Assembly (NCBI GenBank): GCA_014377155.1
Contig: JACMQD010000078.1
Coordinates: 1 to 15,371 of the forward strand
Source of the DNA: Herminiimonas sp.
Lineage (GTDB): Bacteria > Pseudomonadota > Gammaproteobacteria > Burkholderiales > Burkholderiaceae
Length of the DNA: 15,371 bases
Reading direction: 5' to 3'
The notes beneath the pieces were generated by a model that was not told the DNA's origin, searched no databases, and saw only the letters and a program-made list of their open reading frames with translations. A program made the translations under genes and the position numbers. Of the stretch, positions 6,536-14,642 are shown piece after piece (within the stretch, counting starts at the first letter, position 1; every line of letters begins with the position of its first letter).

Positions 6536-7405
6536 TTATTTCCCGTGGTGGCCCTCGGGCTCGGTCTGGACGATGCTGACCGGTTTGCCCTTGAACAGCC
6601 GCCAGAAAAAAACGCCGTATCCCGACAGGCCATACAGGACAAACAAACCGAACAACACCTTTGGCGGGTCGCTCGACACAGCAACAAAGGCCAACACGAT
6701 CAGGAAAATCGCAATGAACGGGACCGATTTCCTGAAGTTGATATCCTTGAAACTGTAGAACGGCACATTGGTCACCATCGTCAGTCCTGCCGACAGCGTG
6801 ATGATCCAGGATATCCAGCGCAGGTCGGTACCGGCGTAGCGCAGGTCGTCCATGAGCCAAACGAAGCCGGCTACCAACGCAGCGGCGGCCGGGCTGGGCA
6901 AGCCTTGAAAATAACGTTTGTCGACGACTTCCAGATTGGTGTTGAAGCGAGCGAGCCGGAGTGCGGCACCGGCGCAATACACGAACGCCGCCAGCCAGCC
7001 CCACTTTCCCAGCCCGCGCAGCGACCATTCATAGACCACCAGCGCCGGCGCCGCCCCGAATGACACCATGTCGGACAAACTGTCGTATTGCGCGCCGAAT
7101 TCGCTTTGGGTGTTGGTCAGACGCGCGACCCTGCCATCAATGCCGTCGAGCACCATTGCTGCGAAGATCGCAATCGAGGCATGATCGAACTTCAGGTTCA
7201 TCGCCATCACGATTGCATAAAAGCCGCAAAACAATGCGGCGGTGGTGAAGGCATTCGGCAACAGGTAGATGCCACGGCGACGGAAGGTGCCGCGCACAGG
7301 CTGCGCTTCGATCAGGTTCGAATTATTCAGCGGGTTCCTGCCGAGCCGTCCCTTGAGTAGCGATGAAGATTTGTTCTTTGCTTTGCGGCGGTTAAAAGTT
7401 GCCAT
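6536..7405 (-). CDS. pssA: CDP-diacylglycerol-serine O-phosphatidyltransferase (phosphatidylserine synthase)
   Basis: The 289-residue membrane enzyme transfers the phosphatidyl group of CDP-diacylglycerol to serine, giving phosphatidylserine, the precursor of phosphatidylethanolamine. The CDP-alcohol phosphatidyltransferase motif is complete: D87-x2-D90-G91-x2-A94-R95-x8-G104-x3-D108-x3-D112. A basic, disordered N-terminus (residues 1-44) precedes several hydrophobic helices (about 48-70, 76-86, 135-150, 170-187, 196-213, 225-245, 250-270). It is of the multi-spanning type, not the soluble E. coli type. ATG at 7405 has only a weak GGAA upstream. The gene follows a small lipoprotein and a SIMPL-domain gene on the same strand across 105 bases containing two strong hairpins. 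The phosphatidylserine decarboxylase gene psd, a usual neighbour in this order, is not in the window. Confidence 0.95.
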   Translation of the reverse strand: MATFNRRKAKNKSSSLLKGRLGRNPLNNSNLIEAQPVRGTFRRRGIYLLPNAFTTAALFCGFYAIVMAMNLKFDHASIAIFAAMVLDGIDGRVARLTNTQSEFGAQYDSLSDMVSFGAAPALVVYEWSLRGLGKWGWLAAFVYCAGAALRLARFNTNLEVVDKRYFQGLPSPAAAALVAGFVWLMDDLRYAGTDLRWISWIITLSAGLTMVTNVPFYSFKDINFRKSVPFIAIFLIVLAFVAVSSDPPKVLFGLFVLYGLSGYGVFFWRLFKGKPVSIVQTEPEGHHGK

Positions 7406-7442
7406 TCAAATTCCGTTTCAATTGGTGGCTGCTGCAATACGA

Positions 7443-7488
7443 CGGTGCGGGTCGGCGGCTCCTGACCGACACCGGCGATACCGCACCG
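7443..7488 (-). promoter_or_regulatory. Large hairpin in pssA leader
   Basis: CGGTGCGG (7443-7450) and CCGCACCG (7481-7488) are perfect inverted copies, with a nested GTCGG/CCGAC pair (7451-7455, 7466-7470). It lies 38 bases upstream of the pssA start and has no T-run, so it is a leader structure more than a terminator. Confidence 0.5.
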
Positions 7489-7503
7489 GCATGGTATCTT
7501 GGC

Positions 7504-7527
7504 CACAGGACTACCGCTGGTCCTGTG
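7504..7527. repeat. Hairpin over the stop codon of the small lipoprotein gene
   Basis: CACAGGAC (7504-7511) and GTCCTGTG (7520-7527) are perfect 8-base inverted copies with an 8-base loop holding most of the TAG stop codon (7511-7513) region. No T-run follows on the minus strand. Confidence 0.5.
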
Positions 7528-7714
7528 CCGCGGCTTCGGTGCGCTTCTGTGATTGCTGTAGCACGCCTTCGACCGCCTTCGCCCTGTTCAGCGCTTCGCG
7601 CTGGGTCTTGACGATATCCGGCGGGGGCTCGGCAGGCGTGCATGCGGCAAACATCCAGGCAGCCGCCATGGCGAACATCGGCGTCACGCGCCTTGGCATC
7701 GATATCGCCTTCAT
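7511..7714 (-). CDS. Small putative lipoprotein (67 aa)
   Basis: The product starts MKAISMPRR, then a hydrophobic stretch and a lipobox-like FAAC with Cys at residue 25, then a proline-rich linker (PAEPPPD) and a charged, probably helical C-terminus (residues 34-67, rich in Lys, Arg, Gln, Glu, Ala). This is the layout of a small outer-membrane lipoprotein with a coiled or helical tail. Phe at the -3 position is acceptable but not ideal. ATG at 7714 overlaps the TGA of the preceding SIMPL-domain gene (ATGA), so the two are translationally coupled and probably work together. An alternative start is the Met at residue 6. I recognise no family and assign no function. Confidence 0.7.
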   Translation of the reverse strand: MKAISMPRRVTPMFAMAAAWMFAACTPAEPPPDIVKTQREALNRAKAVEGVLQQSQKRTEAAAQDQR

Positions 7715-8460
7715 CGAAACTTGATCTTGCCGACCAATCGCATCTGAAGCGTGGTTTCGCCGGGCTCGAAACTTGGCTCTTCCACTGCAACCGCTTCCAT
7801 CGAGGCCGCGCGCATCGACATCTTCGCCGTCGATGCGTCCGCCTGCGGCGCATAAGCGCCAGAGCCCTCGAAGTCGACCGTATCGAGTACCGCGTCTGCC
7901 GGCTTGCGGCCCATCGCTTTGGCAATCGATGCAATGCGTTCGGTCAGGTTGCGGTAGGTCGCTTCGATGCGCTTTTCGTCGAGTAGCTTGCTGGTCGCTG
8001 CGGACAAGCCGAAGCGCAGGCCGTTGACGGCCAGAATGCGCTGCGTGGCGGCAACCGTTTTCGGCAACCCGGCGAGGTTGGTGGTGGTCACATCCAAATA
8101 TTGACCGACGCGCCAGCTGACTGGTTGTCTTGCTTTCCCGACTGGACGCGGCTGGTCTTCGGCGTACACCGGATAGGTGAAATAGCCGCGTGTCTGCAGT
8201 ACCGCCTGCGGATCTTCGCGTTTGACGATATCGACGCCTTGCTTCATTTTCTGGTTGACGCGCGACGCCGCGGCGGATTTGTCCTTGTCCTGCTCTTCGA
8301 TCATCAGAGTCAGATTGGCTTCGTCGTTGACATGCTTGACTTCGCCGAAAGCCGGTACGATGACCAGCGTGCCGGTAGTTTGTACCGGCGATTGCGCCAG
8401 CGAAGATGCCGCGGCACAGGCAAATACCAGCGATGAAATCACAAGAGTGAATCGGGACAT
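7711..8460 (-). CDS. SIMPL (DUF541) domain periplasmic protein
   Basis: The 249-residue product has a signal peptide (hydrophobic core to about residue 20, likely cleavage after ASSLAQ) and then one SIMPL-like domain: beta-rich N-terminal part (TLVIVPAFGEVKHVNDEANLTL), a segment of the form 'VQTRGYFTYPVY', a strand-rich middle (VSWRVGQYLDVTTTNL), and a helical part (EATYRNLTERIASIAKAMGRKP) before a last strand (LQMRLVGKIKF). SIMPL proteins such as E. coli YggE form ring-like periplasmic oligomers; their job is poorly defined and links to oxidative stress have been proposed. ATG at 8460 has GGAG five bases upstream. The gene starts just after the ilvC terminator and is coupled to the small lipoprotein gene, so it probably begins a separate transcription unit. 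Confidence 0.85.
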   Translation of the reverse strand: MSRFTLVISSLVFACAAASSLAQSPVQTTGTLVIVPAFGEVKHVNDEANLTLMIEEQDKDKSAAASRVNQKMKQGVDIVKREDPQAVLQTRGYFTYPVYAEDQPRPVGKARQPVSWRVGQYLDVTTTNLAGLPKTVAATQRILAVNGLRFGLSAATSKLLDEKRIEATYRNLTERIASIAKAMGRKPADAVLDTVDFEGSGAYAPQADASTAKMSMRAASMEAVAVEEPSFEPGETTLQMRLVGKIKFR

Positions 8461-8526
8461 TGATGCTCCGGAAAATTGTTTCGGTTGAACCGTGGGCGCG
8501 CGCTAGATTGGTATCCCAAAGGCGCG

Positions 8527-8553
8527 AAAAAAAAGCCGCGCTCGCGCGCAGCT
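8527..8553 (-). terminator. Rho-independent terminator of ilvC
   Basis: On the minus strand AGCTGCGC (8553-8546) pairs with GCGCGGCT (8541-8534), one U-G pair, around a GCGA tetraloop and runs into eight T residues (8534-8527). It lies 70 bases past the ilvC stop and separates the ilv operon from the SIMPL gene. Confidence 0.92.
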
Positions 8554-8623
8554 TCTTGACCGGGCACGGCATGCGCATGAATCGCGCATACCGCATGATG
8601 CCGGAAATCCAGGGATTGATCGA

Positions 8624-9700
<1,077 letters not shown>

Positions 9701-10192
9701 CTAGATCTTGAGGATGCGCTCGCCGCGGCCGATGCCGGAACCGCCGGTTCGAACCGTTTCCAGAATCGCCGCGCTATCGATCGACTCGATAAAAGCGTCA
9801 AGCTTGACCTTGTTGCCGGTCAGTTCGATGGTGTAAGTCTTTTCAGTGACATCGATGATGCGACCACGGAAAATATCGGCGGTGCGCTTCATTTCCTCAC
9901 GTTCCTTGCCGACCGCCCGCACCTTGATGAGCATCAGTTCACGCTCGATGTGCGCGCCCTCGGTCAGATCGACCACCTTGACTACCTCGATCAGGCGATT
10001 CAAGTGTTTGGTGATCTGCTCGATCACGTCGTCCGAACCGTTAGTGACGATCGTCATGCGCGACAAGGTGGCGTCTTCGGTCGGCGCGACGGTCAGCGTT
10101 TCGATGTTGTAGCCACGCGCAGAGAACAGGCCGACCACGCGCGAGAGCGCACCGGCTTCGTTTTCAAGTAGTACAGAAACAATATGGCGCAT
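9701..10192 (-). CDS. ilvN: Acetolactate synthase small (regulatory) subunit
   Basis: The 163-residue product has the same length as E. coli IlvH and the same opening, RHIVSVLLENEAGALSRV, followed by FSARGYNIETLTV. Residues 1-75 form the ACT domain that binds valine; the C-terminal half (ERELMLIKV, FRGRIIDV, LDAFIESI) contacts and activates the catalytic subunit. It is the IlvH-type regulator, so the symbol ilvH would be equally fair. ATG at 10192 lies one base after the ilvB stop (TAA-C-ATG), with GGAGG nine bases upstream inside the ilvB end, so translation is coupled, which suits a 1:1 complex. It confers feedback inhibition by valine in relatives. Confidence 0.97.
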   Translation of the reverse strand: MRHIVSVLLENEAGALSRVVGLFSARGYNIETLTVAPTEDATLSRMTIVTNGSDDVIEQITKHLNRLIEVVKVVDLTEGAHIERELMLIKVRAVGKEREEMKRTADIFRGRIIDVTEKTYTIELTGNKVKLDAFIESIDSAAILETVRTGGSGIGRGERILKI

Positions 10193-10193
10193 G

Positions 10194-11909
10194 TTACAGA
10201 TCCTCCGAACCGAGAAGCATTTCAGTCAGGCCCTTGCCCGCCTTGACCATCGGCCAGACGTTTTCGGTTTGGTCGGTGATGAAATTCATGAACACCAGCC
10301 GGTCCTTCATGGCGAATGCTTCCTTGAGCGCGCCGTCGACATCGCTCGGGTCTTCGATCTTCATGCCGACGTGACCGAACGACTCGGCCAGCATGCTGAA
10401 GTCGGGCAACGAGTCCATATAGGATTCCGAATAGCGTGAACCATAGTCAATTTGCTGCCACTGACGCACCATGCCGAGAAACCGGTTGTTGAGCAAAATG
10501 ATCTTCGGTGTCAGATGGTACTGCTTGCACGTTGCCAGTTCCTGGATACACATCTGGATCGATGCCTCGCCGGTAATGCAGGCGACGGTCGCGTCCGGGT
10601 TGGCCATCTGCACACCCATCGCATACGGCAGGCCGACGCCCATGGTGCCGAGACCACCGGAGTTGATCCAGCGGCGCGGTTTGTCGAAGCCATAATACTG
10701 GGCGGCCCACATCTGGTGCTGGCCGACGTCCGAAGTAATGAAGGCATCGCCCTTGGTGATTTCCCAGACTTTCTGTACGACCGACTGCGGCTTGATAACC
10801 GTGTCGGAAGTCGGATATTTCAGGCAATCCCGCTCGCGCCACTGATTGACCTGCTTCCACCAATCCGACAGCGCGGCCTGATTCGGCTTGACTTCCGACG
10901 CATCCAGCTGTGCCAGCAATTCGATCAGCACATCCTTGACATTGCCGACGATCGGAATATCAACCTTGACGCGCTTGGAAATCGACGACGGATCGATGTC
11001 GATATGGATGATCTTGCGCGGGTTGGAAGAGAAGTGCTTCGGATTACCGATCACACGGTCGTCGAAACGCGCGCCGATGGCGATCAGCACATCGGAATGC
11101 TGCATCGCCATGTTGGCTTCGTAAGTGCCGTGCATGCCGGGCATGCCGACGAATTTGTCGCTCGACGATGGATATGCGCCCAACCCCATCAGGGTGTTGG
11201 TGCAGGGAAAACCGAGCTTGTCGACCAGCTTGTTCAGTTCCGGCGACGCATTGGCGAGAATGACACCACCGCCTGTGTAGATCATCGGCCGCTCTGCCGT
11301 CAACAAAAGCTGGACCGCCTTGCGGATCTGACCGGCATGCCCCTTATCGACCGGCTTGTAAGAACGCATTTCGATTTCCTTCGGATATTCGTATGCACAC
11401 TTGTGCATGCTGATGTCCTTCGGAATATCGACTAGCACCGGTCCCGGGCGGCCGGTTTTGGCAATATAAAACGCCTTTTTCATGGTGGACGCCAAGTCCT
11501 TGACGTCCTTGACCAGAAAGTTGTGCTTGACGCAAGGTCGCGTAATGCCGACCGTATCGCATTCCTGGAATGCGTCCTGGCCGATCGCGTGCGACGGCAC
11601 CTGACCGGAAATGATCACCATCGGGATCGAATCCATGTAGGCAGTCGCCAGGCCGGTTACGGCATTGGTGACGCCGGGTCCTGACGTGACGAGAGCGACA
11701 CCGATCTTGTTGGAGCTGCGTGAATACGCATCTGCCGCATGGATGGCCGCCTGCTCGTGGCGCACGAGGATGTGTTGGAACTTGTCTTGATTGAAGATGG
11801 CGTCGTAGATGTAGAGCACTGCGCCGCCAGGATAACCGAACACATGTTCGACACCTTCTTCGGCCAGGCAACGCACGACAATTTCCGCGCCGGTGATTTC
11901 TGAACTCAT
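10194..11909 (-). CDS. ilvB: Acetolactate synthase large (catalytic) subunit
   Basis: The 571-residue thiamine-diphosphate enzyme condenses two pyruvates to 2-acetolactate, or pyruvate with 2-ketobutyrate, opening valine/leucine and isoleucine synthesis. The N-terminal TPP domain has GYPGGAVLYIYDA and the catalytic Glu52 in RHEQAA; the central FAD-binding domain follows (ARFDDRVIG); the C-terminal TPP/Mg domain has GEASIQM (447-453) and LLNNRFLGMVRQWQ, including the Trp known from herbicide contacts. The Mg motif normally reads GDG; here it is G-E-A, see findings. It is the IlvI/IlvB type used by Burkholderiales. ATG at 11909 (MSSEITG) is chosen over an in-frame upstream start at 11933, because AGGA lies eight bases before it and family alignments start there. 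It is the first gene of ilvB-ilvN-ilvC. Confidence 0.97.
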   Translation of the reverse strand: MSSEITGAEIVVRCLAEEGVEHVFGYPGGAVLYIYDAIFNQDKFQHILVRHEQAAIHAADAYSRSSNKIGVALVTSGPGVTNAVTGLATAYMDSIPMVIISGQVPSHAIGQDAFQECDTVGITRPCVKHNFLVKDVKDLASTMKKAFYIAKTGRPGPVLVDIPKDISMHKCAYEYPKEIEMRSYKPVDKGHAGQIRKAVQLLLTAERPMIYTGGGVILANASPELNKLVDKLGFPCTNTLMGLGAYPSSSDKFVGMPGMHGTYEANMAMQHSDVLIAIGARFDDRVIGNPKHFSSNPRKIIHIDIDPSSISKRVKVDIPIVGNVKDVLIELLAQLDASEVKPNQAALSDWWKQVNQWRERDCLKYPTSDTVIKPQSVVQKVWEITKGDAFITSDVGQHQMWAAQYYGFDKPRRWINSGGLGTMGVGLPYAMGVQMANPDATVACITGEASIQMCIQELATCKQYHLTPKIILLNNRFLGMVRQWQQIDYGSRYSESYMDSLPDFSMLAESFGHVGMKIEDPSDVDGALKEAFAMKDRLVFMNFITDQTENVWPMVKAGKGLTEMLLGSEDL

Positions 11910-12416
11910 TATTACTTTCCTTTCAAGGTCCATTGGAGATTGATCGGATGTTCCTTCCTGGCGAAAGACGCGCTAGGCTGCAGTGCTGGGGTTTCCCTTT
12001 TTTGTGCGGTGACACCGATACGGCACGCATGCATTGATGCGATTCATACCCGTGCTGGACGCGACTCGTTCAACCGGCGTTACTGGAGCATTACTGCGAA
12101 TTTCTCGGGCTTGTGGCACGGGTCAGAACAAACAGCTTCATCTAGGGCAAAGCGCGTCTTTTTGCGCACCGGCATGATGTGCCGAGCGCTCAAGACCATA
12201 CACCTCCGGGATTGCGGAGGGACTGACACGTTAATGTGCCTGACACTTTTGGTCAAGGTAAATCATACAAAACCCTTTGCAAATCAAGCAGATTGCGCAG
12301 AAAAAGCGCACAAGCTCAAGCAATTTTGCTAGCATGCGCACAGTTTCCGAATCTCCCACCGACCAGCTACAGACGCCGACACATGCTGCCGACGTCAGGA
12401 ATTTCGCGCCGCCCGC
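11910..12416. other. Divergent intergenic region ilvB / sigma factor (507 bases)
   Basis: The region is AT-richer than the genes and must hold the control of both divergent units. I see a perfect hairpin (12203-12220), two CTGACAC copies 17 bases apart (12223-12229, 12240-12246) and an 8-base palindrome TGCTAGCA near 12328-12335. No promoter with both good elements is evident for ilvB; TATGAT at about 12262-12267 (minus) is a possible -10. A plus-strand frame 11940-12332 looks non-coding. No Ile/Val-rich leader peptide was found. Confidence 0.6.
12203..12220. promoter_or_regulatory. Hairpin in ilvB leader region
   Basis: CCTCCG (12203-12208) and CGGAGG (12215-12220) form a perfect 6-base GC-rich stem with loop GGATTG. 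No T-run follows on either strand. On the minus strand the second arm contains a GGAGG placed three bases before an ATG (12199) that opens a 39-residue frame. Confidence 0.45.
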
Positions 12417-12986
12417 ATGGCAACCGACAAAGAACTTTCCGATTTCCTACAAAACGTGGAGCGACGCGCGTTCAAGCAGGCCGTATATGCCGTTCGCAAG
12501 GATGAATCCGCGCTGGACATCGTGCAGGATGCGATGATCAAGCTGTCCGAAAAATACGGCGACAAGCCGCCCGGCGAATTGCCTTTGCTATTTCAACGGA
12601 TCTTGCAGAATACGATCCATGATTATTTTCGGCGTGAAAAAGTCCGTAATACCTGGGTTACCCTGTTTTCCAGCCTGATCGGCAAGTCCGACGACAAGGA
12701 CGACTTCGACGTTGTCGAGAGTTTTGCTGCTGAAGAAGGTACGACGGCTGCAGAAAGCGGCGCCGATGCATTGCAACGCGACCAGACTTTGACGGCAATT
12801 GACAGCGAAGTACAAAAGCTACCGACGCGTCAACGGCAAGCGTTCCTGATGCGTTACTGGGAAGATATGGACGTAGCCGAAACGGCTGCTGCAATGGGAT
12901 GTTCGGAAGGCAGCGTGAAAACCCACTGCTCACGCGCAACACATGCCCTCGCTCAGGCGCTTAAAGCCAAAGGAATACATTTATGA
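12417..12986 (+). CDS. RNA polymerase sigma factor, ECF (sigma-70 family) type
   Basis: The 189-residue product has the two-domain layout of extracytoplasmic-function sigma factors. Region 2 spans about residues 15-75 (AFKQAVYAVRKDESALDIVQDAMIKLSEKY, then LLFQRILQNTIHDYFRR) and region 4 about 130-183 (LPTRQRQAFLMRYWEDM, then the helix-turn-helix ETAAAMGCSEGSVKTHCSRA). A charged linker (residues 85-125) joins them. It binds core RNA polymerase and directs it to a set of promoters not known here. ATG at 12417 has no clear Shine-Dalgarno, but no better in-frame start exists and MATDKELSDFL fits relatives. It overlaps the next gene by four bases (ATGA), which suggests coupled synthesis with a regulator. 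Homologues sit next to the ilv operon in many Burkholderiales, as far as I recall. Confidence 0.93.
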   Translation: MATDKELSDFLQNVERRAFKQAVYAVRKDESALDIVQDAMIKLSEKYGDKPPGELPLLFQRILQNTIHDYFRREKVRNTWVTLFSSLIGKSDDKDDFDVVESFAAEEGTTAAESGADALQRDQTLTAIDSEVQKLPTRQRQAFLMRYWEDMDVAETAAAMGCSEGSVKTHCSRATHALAQALKAKGIHL

Positions 12987-13387
12987 ACGCCAAACAACAG
13001 AATTATGCGTACCGGGTGCGTCACGCGCTCGATCAAAATCTCGATCGACTTCCCGCCGCGACCACCGATCGCCTCGCTGCGGCGCGCATGATGGCGCTGG
13101 CTCGGCGCAAACAGGATTCCCCCATGCGGGTGCCGGCGACGCAACCGGTTGCCGCTTTCAATGGCGGCGGCTTTTTCAGCAGCCCGTTGTCATGGCTGGG
13201 CCGTGTCGGCATGGCGGTGCCGCTGGTCGTGCTGGCCATCGGCATCGTGGGAATTTATCAGGCCGAACAGCAATATCGGATTAGCGAGACCGCCGACATC
13301 GACGTCGCGGTACTGTCCGACGAACTGCCGTTGACAGCTTACCTTGATCACGGCTTCAATGCCTTCCTTGCAAAGCGGATGGACTAG
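12983..13387 (+). CDS. DUF3619 family membrane protein (possible anti-sigma factor)
   Basis: The 134-residue product has a cytoplasmic, basic N-terminus (1-70; AYRVRHALDQNLDRLPAATTDRLAAAR), one membrane helix at about 74-92 (VGMAVPLVVLAIGIVGIYQ) and a short periplasmic tail with LSDELPLTAYLDHGF near 111-125. This pattern and length fit DUF3619. A helix-bearing cytoplasmic part plus one membrane segment, encoded with a four-base overlap right after an ECF sigma factor, is the usual shape of an anti-sigma factor; that role is inferred from position, and no ZAS zinc motif (HxxxCxxC) is present. Confidence 0.85.
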   Translation: MNAKQQNYAYRVRHALDQNLDRLPAATTDRLAAARMMALARRKQDSPMRVPATQPVAAFNGGGFFSSPLSWLGRVGMAVPLVVLAIGIVGIYQAEQQYRISETADIDVAVLSDELPLTAYLDHGFNAFLAKRMD

Positions 13388-13389
13388 CG

Positions 13390-14115
13390 ATGGCGGCTGC
13401 GAAAGTCTCTTCCGCCGCCCGCCACCTGCGGGCGGTATGCATTTCAGGTCTGCTCTGCATGTACGGTATCGCGGCATGGGCGGCAGATGCGCCACCGCTT
13501 ATGGCGCCGCCTTTGCCACTGCCGACGCAGCTGTCTGCGCCACCTGCCGTTGCTGCAACCAGACCAGTTGCGCCACCCGGTATCAGTGCCGACAAGCCGA
13601 GCACGAAACCGGTAATAACGCGGCCACTTTGGGCAGACCTGAAGCCAATGCAGCAGCAAGCGTTGGCGCCACTCGCCGGAGAATGGGACCGGATCGACGG
13701 CTTGCGCAAGAAGAAATGGTTAGAGGTAAGCAGCAAATTCACCGAAAAGACGCCCGACGAACAAGGCCGGATTCAAGAACGCATGCGCGAGTGGGCCAAG
13801 TTGACGCCCGAGCAGCGACGCGTCGCGCGCGACAGTTATTCGAGAACGAAAAAACTCAATCCTGACCAAAAATCGGAACAGTGGCAGCAATATCAGCAAT
13901 TATCGGACGAACAGAAGCAAAAGCTGGCGATCGATGCAGCGAAAAGCAAACCGGTCGCCAACCTGCCGTCGGCACTGAGCAAGCCCAAAACGGTGGCGCC
14001 CATCAAGTCGACACCGAAACCGGTCCTCGAGCGTTCGGTGACACCGCAGGCGACCACACAATCGGTGCTCCAGCCGTCACCGCCCCTCGCAGCCGAACCG
14101 GTAGTCCGCCCCTAA
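13390..14115 (+). CDS. DUF3106 domain exported protein
   Basis: The 241-residue product begins with a signal peptide (RHLRAVCISGLLCMYGIAAWA, cleavage likely near residue 31-32), then a proline/alanine-rich linker (35-78) and the DUF3106 domain (about 79-180): RPLWADLKPMQQQALAPLAGEW, KKKWLEVSSKF, MREWAKLTPEQRRVARDSY, then a repeat of the 'L-x-x-[DE]-Q-[KR]' type (LNPDQKSEQW, LSDEQKQKL). The C-terminal 60 residues are again proline-rich and low in complexity. The repeated 'LTPEQR' helices resemble CpxP/Spy-like periplasmic sensors, a loose likeness only. ATG at 13390 lies two bases after the DUF3619 stop, in the same operon. No function is established. Confidence 0.88.
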   Translation: MAAAKVSSAARHLRAVCISGLLCMYGIAAWAADAPPLMAPPLPLPTQLSAPPAVAATRPVAPPGISADKPSTKPVITRPLWADLKPMQQQALAPLAGEWDRIDGLRKKKWLEVSSKFTEKTPDEQGRIQERMREWAKLTPEQRRVARDSYSRTKKLNPDQKSEQWQQYQQLSDEQKQKLAIDAAKSKPVANLPSALSKPKTVAPIKSTPKPVLERSVTPQATTQSVLQPSPPLAAEPVVRP

Positions 14116-14642
14116 TGCCAGTTTCGACTCTCGCACCGAGCCTGAAGCGTCGTCTTGCCAGTATGCTCTACGAAGCCATGCTGCTGTTCGGTGTGGTGTT
14201 TATTGCAGGCTGGCTGTTCGACACGCTGACCCAAAGCCGTCATGCGTTGACATTGCGCCACGCACGTCAAGCTTGGCTTTTCATCGTTCTCGGTGTGTAC
14301 TTCGTGACTTTCTGGCGACGCAGTGGCCAGACGCTGGCGATGAAGACTTGGCGCATGCGGCTGATCGTACCGGGGCGTGAGAAAATTCCGTTGAAAAATG
14401 CGATTGCTCGGTACCTGCTCGCCTGGATGTGGTTCGTGCCGGCGATGGCGATTGCTTACGTGTTCGGCCTGAAGGAGTGGGCCAGTGTCGGCATCGTGGT
14501 ATTGGGCATGATTGCGTGGGCTGCCACAGCGCGCTTCGATCGCGACGGGCAGTTCCTGCATGACCGCCTCGCTGGCACGCGCATCGTGGTGTGGGATCTG
14601 GCGCCGCGCAAGCCGAATACCGCCCAGCCTCCGGCCGGATAA
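14115..14642 (+). CDS. RDD family membrane protein
   Basis: The 175-residue product is an integral inner-membrane protein with about four helices (near 17-36, 51-67, 99-119 and 124-143). It begins with the RDD-type LKRRLASMLYEAMLL segment and has the inner GQTLAMKTWRMRLI block plus a C-terminal LHDRLAGTRIV, which is the usual end of RDD domains. The usual Asp of the first helix is replaced by Glu (LYEAM). ATG at 14115 overlaps the DUF3106 stop by one base (TAATG), so it is the last gene of the sigma-factor cluster. RDD proteins have been linked to transport or cation homeostasis in some bacteria, but their general role is unknown. Confidence 0.9.
   Translation: MPVSTLAPSLKRRLASMLYEAMLLFGVVFIAGWLFDTLTQSRHALTLRHARQAWLFIVLGVYFVTFWRRSGQTLAMKTWRMRLIVPGREKIPLKNAIARYLLAWMWFVPAMAIAYVFGLKEWASVGIVVLGMIAWAATARFDRDGQFLHDRLAGTRIVVWDLAPRKPNTAQPPAG

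Noticed and set aside
6252..6758. 168-codon plus-strand frame between leuA and pssA
   Set aside because: Its second half is the reverse of the pssA C-terminus and its first half covers the leuA promoter; no coding signs.
7511..8596. Long minus-strand frame (361 codons) spanning the SIMPL gene
   Set aside because: Its first two thirds are out of frame with the recognisable SIMPL protein; only its end, from 7714, is the small lipoprotein gene.
10452..11435. 327-codon open frame on the plus strand over ilvB
   Set aside because: It is antisense to the ilvB catalytic domains, with no ribosome binding site and no family resemblance.
11910..12240. Classical ilv leader peptide with Ile/Val/Leu codon runs
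   Set aside because: I looked at the minus-strand frames of the leader and found no such run and no terminator hairpin with T-tract.
11940..12332. Plus-strand frame of 130 codons in the ilvB upstream region
   Set aside because: No ribosome binding site or motif, and it lies in the control region of ilvB.
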